Source of the DNA: Pseudomonas sp. UBA1879
Lineage (GTDB): Bacteria > Pseudomonadota > Gammaproteobacteria > Pseudomonadales > Pseudomonadaceae
Assembly: GCF_002338065.1 (NCBI RefSeq)
Contig: NZ_DDHJ01000024.1
Coordinates: 1-64,000, forward strand
Reading direction: 5' to 3'
DNA length: 64,000 nt
Shown here: positions 50,536 to 59,896 of the stretch, piece by piece
Layout: the number at the start of each line of letters is the position of its first letter
Numbering within the stretch: the first letter of the stretch is position 1
Position numbers and translations under genes: made by a program
Notes under the pieces: model-generated
The model's input: only the letters and a program-made list of their open reading frames with translations
Told to the model about the DNA's origin: nothing
Databases searched by the model: none

Positions 50536-51405
50536 TCAATTCTTCGCGACGGCGGGTTTGTCCGTCGTTGGCGCTGGCGCCTGCTCACGCCACCCAACGG
50601 CCAAACCGTTGTTGTAACGCAGGTCTACTCGCGCAATGTTCGTGATCTGTTCTTTCAGCGTTTTTTCGTAGATGGCGATAAAGCGGCGCATCTTCTCAAC
50701 CAGATTGCCTCGTCCCAGCAGCAGCTCCAGGCCGGGGCCTGCATTGCCTGCGCCAGTGGTGAGGAACCAGCTGCCTCGCTCGCGCAATTCCAACCGAGCG
50801 ATAGAGAAGCCCAGCGGGCGCAACATCTGGCTCAATACTTGGTACTGCTGCATCACCTGCTGTTGAGCCCGTTGAGGCCCGAACAACTGCGGAAGGTGTT
50901 CGTAATTGGCCAGCTCACGCGGGGTGAAGGCCTGACCCTGGTTGTTCAGCAGGGCCGAATCGCCCCAGCGCGCAACCGGTAATTGCTCTTCCAGGCGAAT
51001 CACCACCTGATCGGGCCACACACGTCGCACTTCGGCGTGGGCAATCCAGGGCATCTGCTCAAGCTCGGTACGCATCCCGGCGAGGTCGATGTTGAAAAAA
51101 CTGGTGGCCACGTACGGCGCAATCCGCTGCTGCACGGCCTGCTGGCTGATGTAGCTCAGGTCGCCCTGAACGTTGATCCGCGAGATAGGCCGATCGGCGT
51201 AGGGCAATAGACGCTGCGCTGCCTCGTAAGTGCCGAAAGCCAGCACAACCAGTAGCACTGGCCACATCAGGCTGCGCAGGAAACCGAAATTTGGCTTCGG
51301 AATACGGGCCGACAGTGGCTCTTTGGCCACCATACGACTGGCGCCGCGAGGCACCGGCTTGCGGCTCGGAGTGGATTGCTGATGACGTAGCGTCGCGCCG
51401 AGCAT
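50536..51405 (-). CDS. ftsQ: Cell division protein FtsQ
   Basis: A single-pass divisome scaffold that joins FtsL/FtsB to early division proteins. Of 289 residues, ~1-45 are cytosolic and basic, ~46-65 form the membrane helix (LMWPVLLVVLAFGTYEAA), then a periplasmic POTRA domain (ISRINVQGDLSYIS, MPWIAHAEVRRVWPDQVVI) and the FtsQ beta domain to the end. The start is 3 bases after the ddlB stop. Confidence 0.96.
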   Translation of the reverse strand: MLGATLRHQQSTPSRKPVPRGASRMVAKEPLSARIPKPNFGFLRSLMWPVLLVVLAFGTYEAAQRLLPYADRPISRINVQGDLSYISQQAVQQRIAPYVATSFFNIDLAGMRTELEQMPWIAHAEVRRVWPDQVVIRLEEQLPVARWGDSALLNNQGQAFTPRELANYEHLPQLFGPQRAQQQVMQQYQVLSQMLRPLGFSIARLELRERGSWFLTTGAGNAGPGLELLLGRGNLVEKMRRFIAIYEKTLKEQITNIARVDLRYNNGLAVGWREQAPAPTTDKPAVAKN

Positions 51406-51408
51406 GAC

Positions 51409-52368
51409 TTACCCCCGCACCTGGACACTGTCGGCCAGAATCGCCAACACCAACTGTTTAAAATCGAGCCCCGCAGCCTGAGCTGCCATGGGGACTAGGC
51501 TGTGGTCGGTCATGCCGGGCACGGTGTTGACTTCCAGTAGCCAGAATCGGCCTTCGGCGTCCTGCATGACGTCTGTGCGTGCCCAGCCGGTGATGCCCAC
51601 GGCGTCGCAGGCACGGGCGGTCAGCGCCTTGAGTTCCTGTTCTTTGGCTGCGTCGAGGCCGCACGGGATCCGGTACTGGGTATCGGAAGCCAGGTACTTG
51701 GCGTCGTAGTCGTAGAAAGTGTGGGGAGTGCCCAGGCGGATGGGGGGCAGCACTTGCCCGCGTAGAGAAGCGACAGTGAACTCTGGACCTTGAATCCATT
51801 GTTCGACCAACACGTTTGAATCGTAGGTACTGGCGGTATTCCAGGCGTCGATCAATTCTTCGACGCGGGTCACCTTGGCCATACCGATACTGGAGCCTTC
51901 ATGAGCGGGTTTGACGATCAAAGGAAAGCCCAGTTCCGTCGCCGCAGAAATACAGTCCGATTCGCTGGTCAGCACAGCATGACGCGGCGTCGGCAGGCCC
52001 AGGCTCTGCCAGACCTGCTTGGTGCGCAGCTTGTCCATCGCCAGCGCCGACGCCAGCACGCCGCTGCCGGTGTACGGGATCTCCAGGCATTCGAGCAGGC
52101 CCTGCATGGTGCCGTCTTCGCCACCGCGACCGTGCAGCACGATGAACGCGCGGTCCATGGTCTCGCTGGCCAGTCGCTGAAGGAAATCGTCGCCCACATC
52201 GATCCCGAAGGCATCGACGCCCGCACTCAGCAGCGCTTCGAGCACTGCGTTGCCGGATTTGAGGGAAACCTCCCGCTCCGCACTCTTGCCACCAAAAAGC
52301 ACGGCAACGCGGCCGAAGCTTTTTGGCTCAAGGGTCGAGAACAGGGAGACGGGCGCGGCGGCTGTCAT
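51409..52368 (-). CDS. ddlB: D-alanine--D-alanine ligase B
   Basis: Makes the D-Ala-D-Ala dipeptide used by MurF. A 319-residue ATP-grasp enzyme: VLFGGKSAEREVSLKSG, LHGRGGEDGTMQGLLE, PAHEGSSIGMAKV, and the metal-binding LLEVNTVPGMTDHSLVP. Its start overlaps the murC stop by 4 bases (ATGA). Confidence 0.97.
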   Translation of the reverse strand: MTAAAPVSLFSTLEPKSFGRVAVLFGGKSAEREVSLKSGNAVLEALLSAGVDAFGIDVGDDFLQRLASETMDRAFIVLHGRGGEDGTMQGLLECLEIPYTGSGVLASALAMDKLRTKQVWQSLGLPTPRHAVLTSESDCISAATELGFPLIVKPAHEGSSIGMAKVTRVEELIDAWNTASTYDSNVLVEQWIQGPEFTVASLRGQVLPPIRLGTPHTFYDYDAKYLASDTQYRIPCGLDAAKEQELKALTARACDAVGITGWARTDVMQDAEGRFWLLEVNTVPGMTDHSLVPMAAQAAGLDFKQLVLAILADSVQVRG

Positions 52369-53825
52369 TTCAGCTTACCTTCGGTTGAGGCCACGATGGC
52401 ACCCGCAAACAGCGGGCTCTTGAGCAATTGCGGTGCGAGACCGCCAATGTCACCGGCGCCCTGGCACAGCAGGATGTCGCCCGCGCGCAGCAGTGGTTTG
52501 ACCAGCGGGGCCAGCTCAACGCCCCGCTCGATGTAGATCGGGTCCAACTGGCCACGCTGACGAATGCTGTGGGCCAGTTGACGGCTGTCCGCGCCCGGAA
52601 TCGGCTCTTCACCCGCCGGGTAGACTTCCATCAACAGCAGGACGTTGGCGTCGTTGAGCACCTGCACGAAATCGTCATACAGATCGCGGGTACGGCTGTA
52701 ACGGTGCGGCTGGTAAACCATGACCAGACGACGATCCGGCCAGCCACCGCGCACGGCATTGATGACCGCAGCGACTTCACGCGGGTGGTGACCATAGTCG
52801 TCCACCAGCATCACGTTGCCGCCTTCCACCGGCAGTTCGCCGTAGACCTGGAAGCGACGGCCCACGCCCTGGAAGCCTGACAGGCCCTGAATGATGGCTT
52901 CGTCAGTGATGCCTTCGTCCGTCGCGATGGCGATGGTTGCCAGCGAGTTGAGGACGTTGTGGTTGCCCGGCATGTTCACCGACACATCCAGCGGCTCGCG
53001 GTCGCGGCGCAGAACGGTGAAGTGGGTGCGCATGCCGTCCTGACGCACGTTGATCGCGCGCACGTCGGCGTCTTCGTTGAAGCCATAGGTCATGACCGGG
53101 CGTTTCACCGCCGGCAGGATGTCGCGCACAACCGGGTCGTCAGTGCAGACCACGGCCAGCCCGTAGAACGGCAGGTTGTGCAGGAACTCGACGAAGGTTT
53201 TCTTCAGTTTGTTGAAGTCGCCTTCGTAGGTTGCCATGTGGTCGGCGTCGATGTTGGTGACCACGGCGACCAGTGGCTGCAGGTGCAGGAAGCTGGCATC
53301 GCTTTCGTCGGCTTCGGCGATCAGATAGCGGCTGGTGCCCAGTTGGGCGTTGGTGCCAGCCGCGTTCAAGCGGCCACCGATCACGAATGTCGGGTCCAGT
53401 CCGCCGGCTGCAAACACCGACGCGATCAGGCTGGTAGTGGTGGTTTTGCCGTGGGTCCCGGCAACCGCGATGCCGTGCCGATAGCGCATCAGTTCGGCGA
53501 GCATTTCGGCGCGTGGCACGACAGGAATACGGCGCTCAAGGGCGGTCGCCACTTCCGGGTTGGAGGTGTTGACGGCACTGGACACCACCAGCACGTCTGC
53601 CGCTGCCGAGTTTTCAGCACGATGACCAATGAAGATATGCGCGCCGAACGATTCGAGACGCTCGGTCACCGGCGATGCCTTGAGGTCGGAACCGGACACT
53701 TCGTAACCCAGGTTCAGCAATACCTCGGCGATCCCGCACATGCCCACACCGCCGATGCCGACGAAGTGGATGCGGCGGATACGGCGCATTTCCGGCTGTG
53801 GCATGGCGCGCTGGTTCTCAACCAT
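52365..53825 (-). CDS. murC: UDP-N-acetylmuramate--L-alanine ligase
   Basis: Adds L-Ala, the first stem residue, to UDP-MurNAc. It has 486 residues. The N-terminal nucleotide-sugar site is IHFVGIGGVGMCGIAEVL, the ATP loop is GTHGKTTTTSLIA, and DYGHHPREVAAV is in the C-terminal domain. ATG 53825 was chosen because GGAGG precedes it by 7 bases and the protein then has the family length. It overlaps the murG stop by 8 bases. Confidence 0.97.
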   Translation of the reverse strand: MVENQRAMPQPEMRRIRRIHFVGIGGVGMCGIAEVLLNLGYEVSGSDLKASPVTERLESFGAHIFIGHRAENSAAADVLVVSSAVNTSNPEVATALERRIPVVPRAEMLAELMRYRHGIAVAGTHGKTTTTSLIASVFAAGGLDPTFVIGGRLNAAGTNAQLGTSRYLIAEADESDASFLHLQPLVAVVTNIDADHMATYEGDFNKLKKTFVEFLHNLPFYGLAVVCTDDPVVRDILPAVKRPVMTYGFNEDADVRAINVRQDGMRTHFTVLRRDREPLDVSVNMPGNHNVLNSLATIAIATDEGITDEAIIQGLSGFQGVGRRFQVYGELPVEGGNVMLVDDYGHHPREVAAVINAVRGGWPDRRLVMVYQPHRYSRTRDLYDDFVQVLNDANVLLLMEVYPAGEEPIPGADSRQLAHSIRQRGQLDPIYIERGVELAPLVKPLLRAGDILLCQGAGDIGGLAPQLLKSPLFAGAIVASTEGKLK

Positions 53826-54891
53826 GGGCCACCTCCAGGCAGACGTCGACAACGGTGTTGGTGGCATCCGGCTTGGCCAATTGGCGAGCCGTGGTAGCCA
53901 TGCGTTTCAGTTGTTCGGGTTGCATCAAAACCTCTGTCAGGCGAGCGGCCATCTCGGCGGCGCCAGTTGTTCTTTGCGGCATCACGAAGGCAGCGCCTTC
54001 GCGGGCCAGATAATCAGCATTGCGCGACTGGTGATCGTCGATCGCATGGGGCAGCGGCACCAGCAACGAAGGCAAGCCAGCGGCCGCCAGTTCACTGATG
54101 GTCAGCGCGCCCGCGCGACACACCACCAGATCGGCCCAGCCATAGGCCTGAGCCATGTCCTTGATGAAGGGGGCGACCTGCGCCTCGACACCTACCGCGC
54201 GATAACGCTCAGCGGTGACTTCATCGTGCTGCTTGCCGGCCTGATGGAACACTTCAGGTCGCAGCTCCGACGGCACCTGAGCCAGCGCTTCAGGCAGCAG
54301 TTTGTTCAGCGGCTCGGCGCCCAGGCTTCCGCCCAGCACCAGCAACCGGGGCTTGCGTCCGATCAGCGCCTGACGCGGCGTTTCGAAGAACAGCTCGGCA
54401 CGCACCGGATTGCCAGTGGTGCGGCGCTTGGCTGAGGCCGCGAACGTCTGCGGGAACGCTTCACACACGCGAGCGGCGAAGGACGCCAGGCTGCGGTTGG
54501 CGGTTCCGGCCACGGCGTTCTGCTCGTGGATGATCAGCGGCACGCCCGCCAGCTTGGCCGCCAGACCACCCGGCCCGGTCACGTAGCCACCGAAACCGAC
54601 GACACACACTGGCTTCAGCTTGCGCACCACGTTGCGCGCCTGCCACAAGGCCTTGACCAGCATGAACGGCGCCTTGAGCAGCGACAGCCGCCCCTTGCCT
54701 CGCAGACCGGTGACGTTGATCAGGTGCAGTTGCAAACCCGCCGCGGGCACCAGTTCGTTTTCGATGCCACGGGGCGTCCCGAGCCAGTGCACGGTGTAGC
54801 CGCGCGCCTGGAATTCGCGAGCGCACGCCAGCGCCGGGAACACGTGTCCGCCGGTACCGCCCGCCATGATCAGCACATTACCGACGGCCAT
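53818..54891 (-). CDS. murG: Lipid II synthase MurG (GlcNAc transferase)
   Basis: A peripheral inner-membrane glycosyltransferase that adds GlcNAc to lipid I. It has 357 residues: the N-terminal glycine loop MAGGTGGHVFPALA, FGGYVTGPGGLAAK, IHEQNAVAGTANR, then LGGSLGAEPLN and the UDP-GlcNAc motif CRAGALTISELAAAGLPSLL. ATG 54891 behind GAGGAG is chosen; it overlaps ftsW by 14 bases. Confidence 0.97.
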   Translation of the reverse strand: MAVGNVLIMAGGTGGHVFPALACAREFQARGYTVHWLGTPRGIENELVPAAGLQLHLINVTGLRGKGRLSLLKAPFMLVKALWQARNVVRKLKPVCVVGFGGYVTGPGGLAAKLAGVPLIIHEQNAVAGTANRSLASFAARVCEAFPQTFAASAKRRTTGNPVRAELFFETPRQALIGRKPRLLVLGGSLGAEPLNKLLPEALAQVPSELRPEVFHQAGKQHDEVTAERYRAVGVEAQVAPFIKDMAQAYGWADLVVCRAGALTISELAAAGLPSLLVPLPHAIDDHQSRNADYLAREGAAFVMPQRTTGAAEMAARLTEVLMQPEQLKRMATTARQLAKPDATNTVVDVCLEVAHG

Positions 54892-56095
54892 GGGCAGGCT
54901 CCTCGGCAAAATCGCTCTCTTTGAATTCAGCCTCTTCACTGCCCATGTTGTTGCGCGATTCCCATTCGATGCGCAGCAACAGGCCCAGGCTGGCGCAGCA
55001 AATGATCAACGAACTGCCGCCGTAGCTCAGGAATGGCAGGGTCAGCCCCTTGGTCGGCAACAGGCCCACGTTCACGCCGATGTTGATCAAGAACTGACCG
55101 ATCCACAGGAAGGCCAGACCGTAGGCGGTGTACGCGGCGAAGAACTGCTTGGCGCGCTCGGCCCACATGCCGATGTACATGGCGCGAATACTCACGAACA
55201 CGAACAGCGCAACAGTGGCCAGCGAACCCACGACGCCCAGTTCTTCAGCGAGTACCGAGAACACGAAGTCAGTGTGCGCTTCCGGCAGGTAGAACTGCTT
55301 CTGTACGCTGTTGCCCAGACCGACGCCGAACCACTCGCCGCGACCAAAAGCGATGAGCGCTTGAGTCAGCTGGTAGCCCGAGCCGAACTGATCCGACCAC
55401 GGGTCGGTAAAGGTGATCAAACGCGCCATCCGATACGGCTGTGCCTGAACCAGCACAAACACCGCGCCAACGGCCAGCGCCACCATCAACGTGAAACGGA
55501 ACAGGCCCACACCGCCCAGGAACAGCATCGCAGCCGCCGACCCCATCATGACGACAGTGGCACCGAAGTCAGGCTCCATCAGCAGCAGACCGGCCATCGG
55601 CAGCAGGACGATGAATGGCTTGAAGAAGCCCATCCAGCTCTCGCGCACCTCCTGCTGGCGACGAATCAGATAGCCCGCAAGGAAAATCACCACGAACACC
55701 TTGGCGATTTCTGACGGCTGCACGTTAAACATGCCGAAGCCGATCCAGCGCATCGAGCCGTTCACCTCGCGGCCGATGCCGGGCACGATCACCATTACCA
55801 GCAAGCCAAAGGCGCCAATCAGCATCAACCAGCCAAGGCGCTGCCAGGTCGCGACCGGGATCATCATGGTGGCGATGCAGGCACCGAGGCCCAACACCAG
55901 ATAGATCAGATGACGGGTCATCATGTACAGCGCGTTGCCCGACTGCACGGCGGCCACTTCGGACGACGCAGAAGTGATCATCACCAGCCCCAGGCCCAGC
56001 AGCGCCAGGCAGCCGGCGAGCATCGGGAAATCGACGTCCACGCCACGGCCGCTGATGATCGGCGACGGGTAAGGCTTGATCACGCCAAAGATCAT
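54878..56095 (-). CDS. ftsW: SEDS glycosyltransferase FtsW
   Basis: A ten-helix SEDS protein that polymerises septal glycan with PBP3. It has 405 residues. Core residues are visible in MRWIGFGMFNVQPSEIAKV, MEPDFGATVVM, GVGLGNSVQKQFYLPEAHTDFVFSV and LPFLSYGGSSLI. The start (MIFGVIKPYPSP) overlaps the murD stop as ATGA; the longer open frame upstream lies inside murD. Confidence 0.96.
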   Translation of the reverse strand: MIFGVIKPYPSPIISGRGVDVDFPMLAGCLALLGLGLVMITSASSEVAAVQSGNALYMMTRHLIYLVLGLGACIATMMIPVATWQRLGWLMLIGAFGLLVMVIVPGIGREVNGSMRWIGFGMFNVQPSEIAKVFVVIFLAGYLIRRQQEVRESWMGFFKPFIVLLPMAGLLLMEPDFGATVVMMGSAAAMLFLGGVGLFRFTLMVALAVGAVFVLVQAQPYRMARLITFTDPWSDQFGSGYQLTQALIAFGRGEWFGVGLGNSVQKQFYLPEAHTDFVFSVLAEELGVVGSLATVALFVFVSIRAMYIGMWAERAKQFFAAYTAYGLAFLWIGQFLINIGVNVGLLPTKGLTLPFLSYGGSSLIICCASLGLLLRIEWESRNNMGSEEAEFKESDFAEEPAHGRR

Positions 56096-57438
56096 GACAA
56101 GTCCCCCACGGCCTGGGCGAACACACGTCCGCGCTCTTCGAAATTCTTGAACATATCCAGGCTTGCGCAGGCAGGCGACAGCAACACGGCGTCCCCTTCT
56201 TGCGCGCATTCAGCAGCACGTTGCACAGCTTCTTCCAATGTTTTGACGCGTATCAAAGGCACTGAATCGCCAAACGTCGTGGCGAGCAGTTCAGCGTCGC
56301 GTCCCAGCAGGACGACGGCGCGGCAATGGGTGGCGACCGGGTTTTTCAGCGCAGAGAAATCAGCACCTTTGCCGTCGCCCCCTGCGATCAGTACCAACTG
56401 GCCGGGGATGTCTTCGCCCAGGCCTTCGATGGCGGCCAGCGCAGCGCCGACGTTGGTGGCCTTGGAATCGTCGTAATAGCTGACACCGTTGCGCTCGCGC
56501 AGCCATTGGCAACGATGCACCAGCCCGCCAAAGTTGCGCAGGGCCTGGAGCATCGGCTCGAACGGCAGACCGGCGGCGTGGCCGAGGGCCAGCGAGGCCA
56601 ATGCGTTGGACTGGTTGTGCGCGCCACGGATTTTCAATTCGCTGACCGGCATCAGGTTCTCGAACTGGAATGCCAGGTACTTTTCGCCGTTCTCTTCTCG
56701 CAGACCGAAGCCATTGATGTCAGGCCTGTTCAGACCAAAGGTCCAGCACGGCACGCCTTCCCCGATCAATGGTCGCGAAAGCGCGTCCTGACGATTCACC
56801 ACCACTTGCCGCGCACCCCGGAAAATCCGGTGTTTGGCCAGATGGTAAGCCGGCAGGCCGCTGTAGCGGTCCATGTGGTCTTCGCTGACGTTGAGCACCG
56901 TGGCGACTTCAGCGCCCAAGTGATCTGTGGTTTCCAGCTGGAAGCTGGACAGCTCCATCACGTACAGCTCGACGTCATCGCTGAGCAGGTCCAGCGCGGG
57001 CGTACCGAGGTTGCCGCCGACCGCCACGCGTTTCCCAGCCGCAACGGCCATTTCGCCGACCAGCGTGGTCACGGTGCTTTTCGCGTTGGAGCCGCTGATC
57101 GCGACAATCGGCGCCTTTGCAGCGCGGGCGAACAGCTCGATGTCGCCGGACAGCTTCACACCCCGAGCGGCCGCCTGCTGCAAGGCAGGGGTTGCCAGCG
57201 CGAGGCCGGGGCTTACGTACAACTCGTCGGCGCGGCAGAGGAATTCGACGTCGAGCTCGCCGCAACGCACTTCCACCTGCGGGTAGTCGCGACGCAACGT
57301 CGCCAACTCCGGAGGATTCTCCCGCGTATCGGCGACGGCGAACGACACGCCCCGGTTCGCCAGGTAGCGAACCAGGGACATGCCGCTTTTGCCGAGACCG
57401 ACAACGATGCGGAAGTGAGAAGAAGCGATCAGCGACAC
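56092..57438 (-). CDS. murD: UDP-N-acetylmuramoylalanine--D-glutamate ligase
   Basis: Adds D-Glu to UDP-MurNAc-L-Ala. A 448-residue Mur ligase: N-terminal VVGLGKSGMSLVRYLA, ATP loop GSNAKSTVTTLVGEM, the Mg/carbamoyl-Lys region NVSEDHMDRY, and C-terminal LSPACASLDMFKNFEERG. The start follows the mraY stop by 5 bases. Confidence 0.97.
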   Translation of the reverse strand: MSLIASSHFRIVVGLGKSGMSLVRYLANRGVSFAVADTRENPPELATLRRDYPQVEVRCGELDVEFLCRADELYVSPGLALATPALQQAAARGVKLSGDIELFARAAKAPIVAISGSNAKSTVTTLVGEMAVAAGKRVAVGGNLGTPALDLLSDDVELYVMELSSFQLETTDHLGAEVATVLNVSEDHMDRYSGLPAYHLAKHRIFRGARQVVVNRQDALSRPLIGEGVPCWTFGLNRPDINGFGLREENGEKYLAFQFENLMPVSELKIRGAHNQSNALASLALGHAAGLPFEPMLQALRNFGGLVHRCQWLRERNGVSYYDDSKATNVGAALAAIEGLGEDIPGQLVLIAGGDGKGADFSALKNPVATHCRAVVLLGRDAELLATTFGDSVPLIRVKTLEEAVQRAAECAQEGDAVLLSPACASLDMFKNFEERGRVFAQAVGDLS

Positions 57439-57443
57439 TTCAA

Positions 57444-58526
57444 TTACCTCAGTTTCAACGTGGCAAGACCGATCAACACGAGAATCACGGTGATGATCCA
57501 GAAACGGACGATCACGCGCGGCTCGGGCCAGCCCTTGAGTTCAAAGTGGTGATGGATCGGCGCCATGCGGAAAACGCGGCGGCCGGTCAATTTAAAGGAC
57601 GCAACCTGAATGACGACTGACAGGGTCTCCATCACGAACACGCCGCCCATGATGAACAGCACGATTTCTTGCCGCACGATGACCGCGATGGTGCCCAATG
57701 CCGCGCCCAGCGCCAGCGCGCCAACATCGCCCATGAACACTTGCGCCGGGTAGGTGTTGAACCAAAGGAAGCCCAGGCCTGCGCCGATCAGCGCACCGCA
57801 GAACACAATCAGCTCGCCCGCTCCTGGTACATAAGGAATCAGCAGGTATTCAGCGAATTTCACGTTACCCGACAGATAGCAGAAGATGCCCAGTGCGCCG
57901 CCGACCATGACCGTCGGCATGATGGCCAGACCGTCCAGACCGTCCGTCAGGTTGACCGCGTTGCTGGAGCCGACGATGACGAAATAGGTCAGGACCACGA
58001 AGCCGATGCCCAATGGAATGCTGAAGTCTTTCAGCATCGGGATCAGCAGCGTGGTTTCGACCGGCGATTGCGCAGTCATATAAAGGAAGATCGCTGCGCC
58101 CAGACCGAACACCGACTGCCAGAAGTATTTCCAGCGGCTTGGCAGGCCTTTGGAGTTCTTCTCGATGACCTTGCGGTAGTCGTCGACCCAGCCGATGCCA
58201 CCGAACAGCAGCGTAACGATCAGCACCACCCACACGTAGCGGTTGGTCAGGTCGGCCCACAGCAGAGTCGCGATGCCGATGGCGGACAGAATCAGCGCGC
58301 CCCCCATGGTCGGGGTGCCGGACTTGGAGAGGTGAGATTGAGGACCGTCGTTGCGGACGGATTGGCCGATCTGTTTGTTCTGCAGGGCACGGATCATCCA
58401 TGGCCCCAGGCACAGCGACAATGACAGTGCAGTGAGCACGCCAAGAATCCCGCGCAGGGTCAGGTACTGGAAGACCGCGAAGCCTTTGTAGAACTGTTGC
58501 AGATACTCGGCCAGCAGCAGCAGCAT
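57444..58526 (-). CDS. mraY: Phospho-N-acetylmuramoyl-pentapeptide transferase
   Basis: Forms lipid I by moving phospho-MurNAc-pentapeptide to undecaprenyl phosphate. It has 360 residues and about ten helices. Active-site Asp residues lie in GWVDDYRKVIEKNSKG and NAVNLTDGLDGLAI; the metal/uridine part is FNTYPAQVFMGDVGALALG, and the His-rich loop is RMAPIHHHFELKGW. It shares one base with the murF stop. Confidence 0.98.
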   Translation of the reverse strand: MLLLLAEYLQQFYKGFAVFQYLTLRGILGVLTALSLSLCLGPWMIRALQNKQIGQSVRNDGPQSHLSKSGTPTMGGALILSAIGIATLLWADLTNRYVWVVLIVTLLFGGIGWVDDYRKVIEKNSKGLPSRWKYFWQSVFGLGAAIFLYMTAQSPVETTLLIPMLKDFSIPLGIGFVVLTYFVIVGSSNAVNLTDGLDGLAIMPTVMVGGALGIFCYLSGNVKFAEYLLIPYVPGAGELIVFCGALIGAGLGFLWFNTYPAQVFMGDVGALALGAALGTIAVIVRQEIVLFIMGGVFVMETLSVVIQVASFKLTGRRVFRMAPIHHHFELKGWPEPRVIVRFWIITVILVLIGLATLKLR

Positions 58527-59896
58527 TAATGTTTCTCCAGACTGTTACCACACAGCGCTGCGACGACGTTTTCCATCGCGGCGCTGCGGGAACCTTTGAT
58601 CAAAAGGGTGGTGTTCTTGTCTTGCTCGGCGCCCAGCGCCGCGATCAGGTCAGCCTGACTTGCAAAATGGCGCGCATCCTGCCCGAAAGCCTTCACGGCA
58701 TGGGCCATCAACGGACCGACGGCATACAGCGCGTCGACCTTGCCTGCAGCGTACGCGCCCACATCACGGTGCCCCTGCTCGGCCCACTCGCCCAGTTCGC
58801 CGATATCGCCCAGCACGAGAACCTTGCGGCCCGGGAAGGTGGTGAGGATGTCGGTCGCCGCTGCGACGGAGGTCGGGTTGGCGTTGTAGGTGTCGTCGAT
58901 CACCCGCATGCCGTTAATGGCCAGTTGCGCGACCGTCCGACCTTTGACCGGCTGAACGTTGTTCAGGCCGGTGACGATGCCGGGCAGCGAAACGCCCAGT
59001 GCATGCGCCGCAGCAGCCGCCGCTAGCGCGTTGGCCACGTTGTGCGCGCCGAGGAGATTCAACTGCACGTGCGCCGAGCCGCTGGGGCTGTTCAATGTGA
59101 AGGTCGGGCAACCACGGGCGTCGATGCCCAGATTGCTGGCGTAAAAATCCGCTTCGCTGTTGTGCATCGAAAAACTCAGCACCTTGCGCGCACCGGCACG
59201 GGCGACCCAAATGCCGAAGGCCTTGTCGTCGCGGTTTAGCACGGCAGTGCCTTGGGCATTGAGCCCTTCGATGATTTCGCCCTTGGCTTCGACGATCTTT
59301 TCAGGCCCGCCGAACTCGCCAACGTGGGCAGTCCCGGCATTGGTCAACACCGACACATGAGGCTGAGTCAGGCTGACGGTCAGCGCGATTTCGCCCACAT
59401 GATTCGCGCCCAGCTCGATCACGGCGGCGTTGAACTCCGGCGCCAGCGCCAGCAGGGTCAACGGAACGCCCAACTCGTTATTCAGATTGCCTTTGGTCGC
59501 CAGCACCGGGCCACGGGTGCTCAGGATGCTGGCGAGCATTTCCTTGACCGTGGTCTTGCCGCTGGAACCGGTAATCGCGGCCACCGGCTTATCGACGAAC
59601 GCGTTGCGATTCATCGCCCCCAATTGCGCCAGCGCCTTGCGGGTGTCGCTAACGATCAATTGCGGCAACGCGCTGCCTGGCATTTCACGCTCGACCAACG
59701 CCCCGACCGCGCCTTTGGCAGCGACCTGATCGAGGTAGTCGTGGCCATCGAAACGCGGCCCTGTCAGTGCCACGAACAGCTGTCCCGGTTCGATCGCACG
59801 GCTGTCGATGCTGACGCCGTTGAAGCTCACGTCGTCGCCGACGCGTTGGGCGTCGAGCGGCAGGAGCAGCTCGCTGAACGAAAGCGGCTTAAGCAT
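58526..59896 (-). CDS. murF: UDP-MurNAc-tripeptide--D-alanyl-D-alanine ligase
   Basis: Adds D-Ala-D-Ala to complete the pentapeptide precursor. It has 456 residues: N-terminal uridine domain (FNGVSIDSRAIEPGQLFVAL), ATP loop GSSGKTTVKEMLAS, then VIELGANHVGEIA and VIDDTYNANPTSV. ATG 59896 follows GGGAGGCTGCAC, a strong site, and overlaps the murE stop by 8 bases. Confidence 0.97.
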   Translation of the reverse strand: MLKPLSFSELLLPLDAQRVGDDVSFNGVSIDSRAIEPGQLFVALTGPRFDGHDYLDQVAAKGAVGALVEREMPGSALPQLIVSDTRKALAQLGAMNRNAFVDKPVAAITGSSGKTTVKEMLASILSTRGPVLATKGNLNNELGVPLTLLALAPEFNAAVIELGANHVGEIALTVSLTQPHVSVLTNAGTAHVGEFGGPEKIVEAKGEIIEGLNAQGTAVLNRDDKAFGIWVARAGARKVLSFSMHNSEADFYASNLGIDARGCPTFTLNSPSGSAHVQLNLLGAHNVANALAAAAAAHALGVSLPGIVTGLNNVQPVKGRTVAQLAINGMRVIDDTYNANPTSVAAATDILTTFPGRKVLVLGDIGELGEWAEQGHRDVGAYAAGKVDALYAVGPLMAHAVKAFGQDARHFASQADLIAALGAEQDKNTTLLIKGSRSAAMENVVAALCGNSLEKH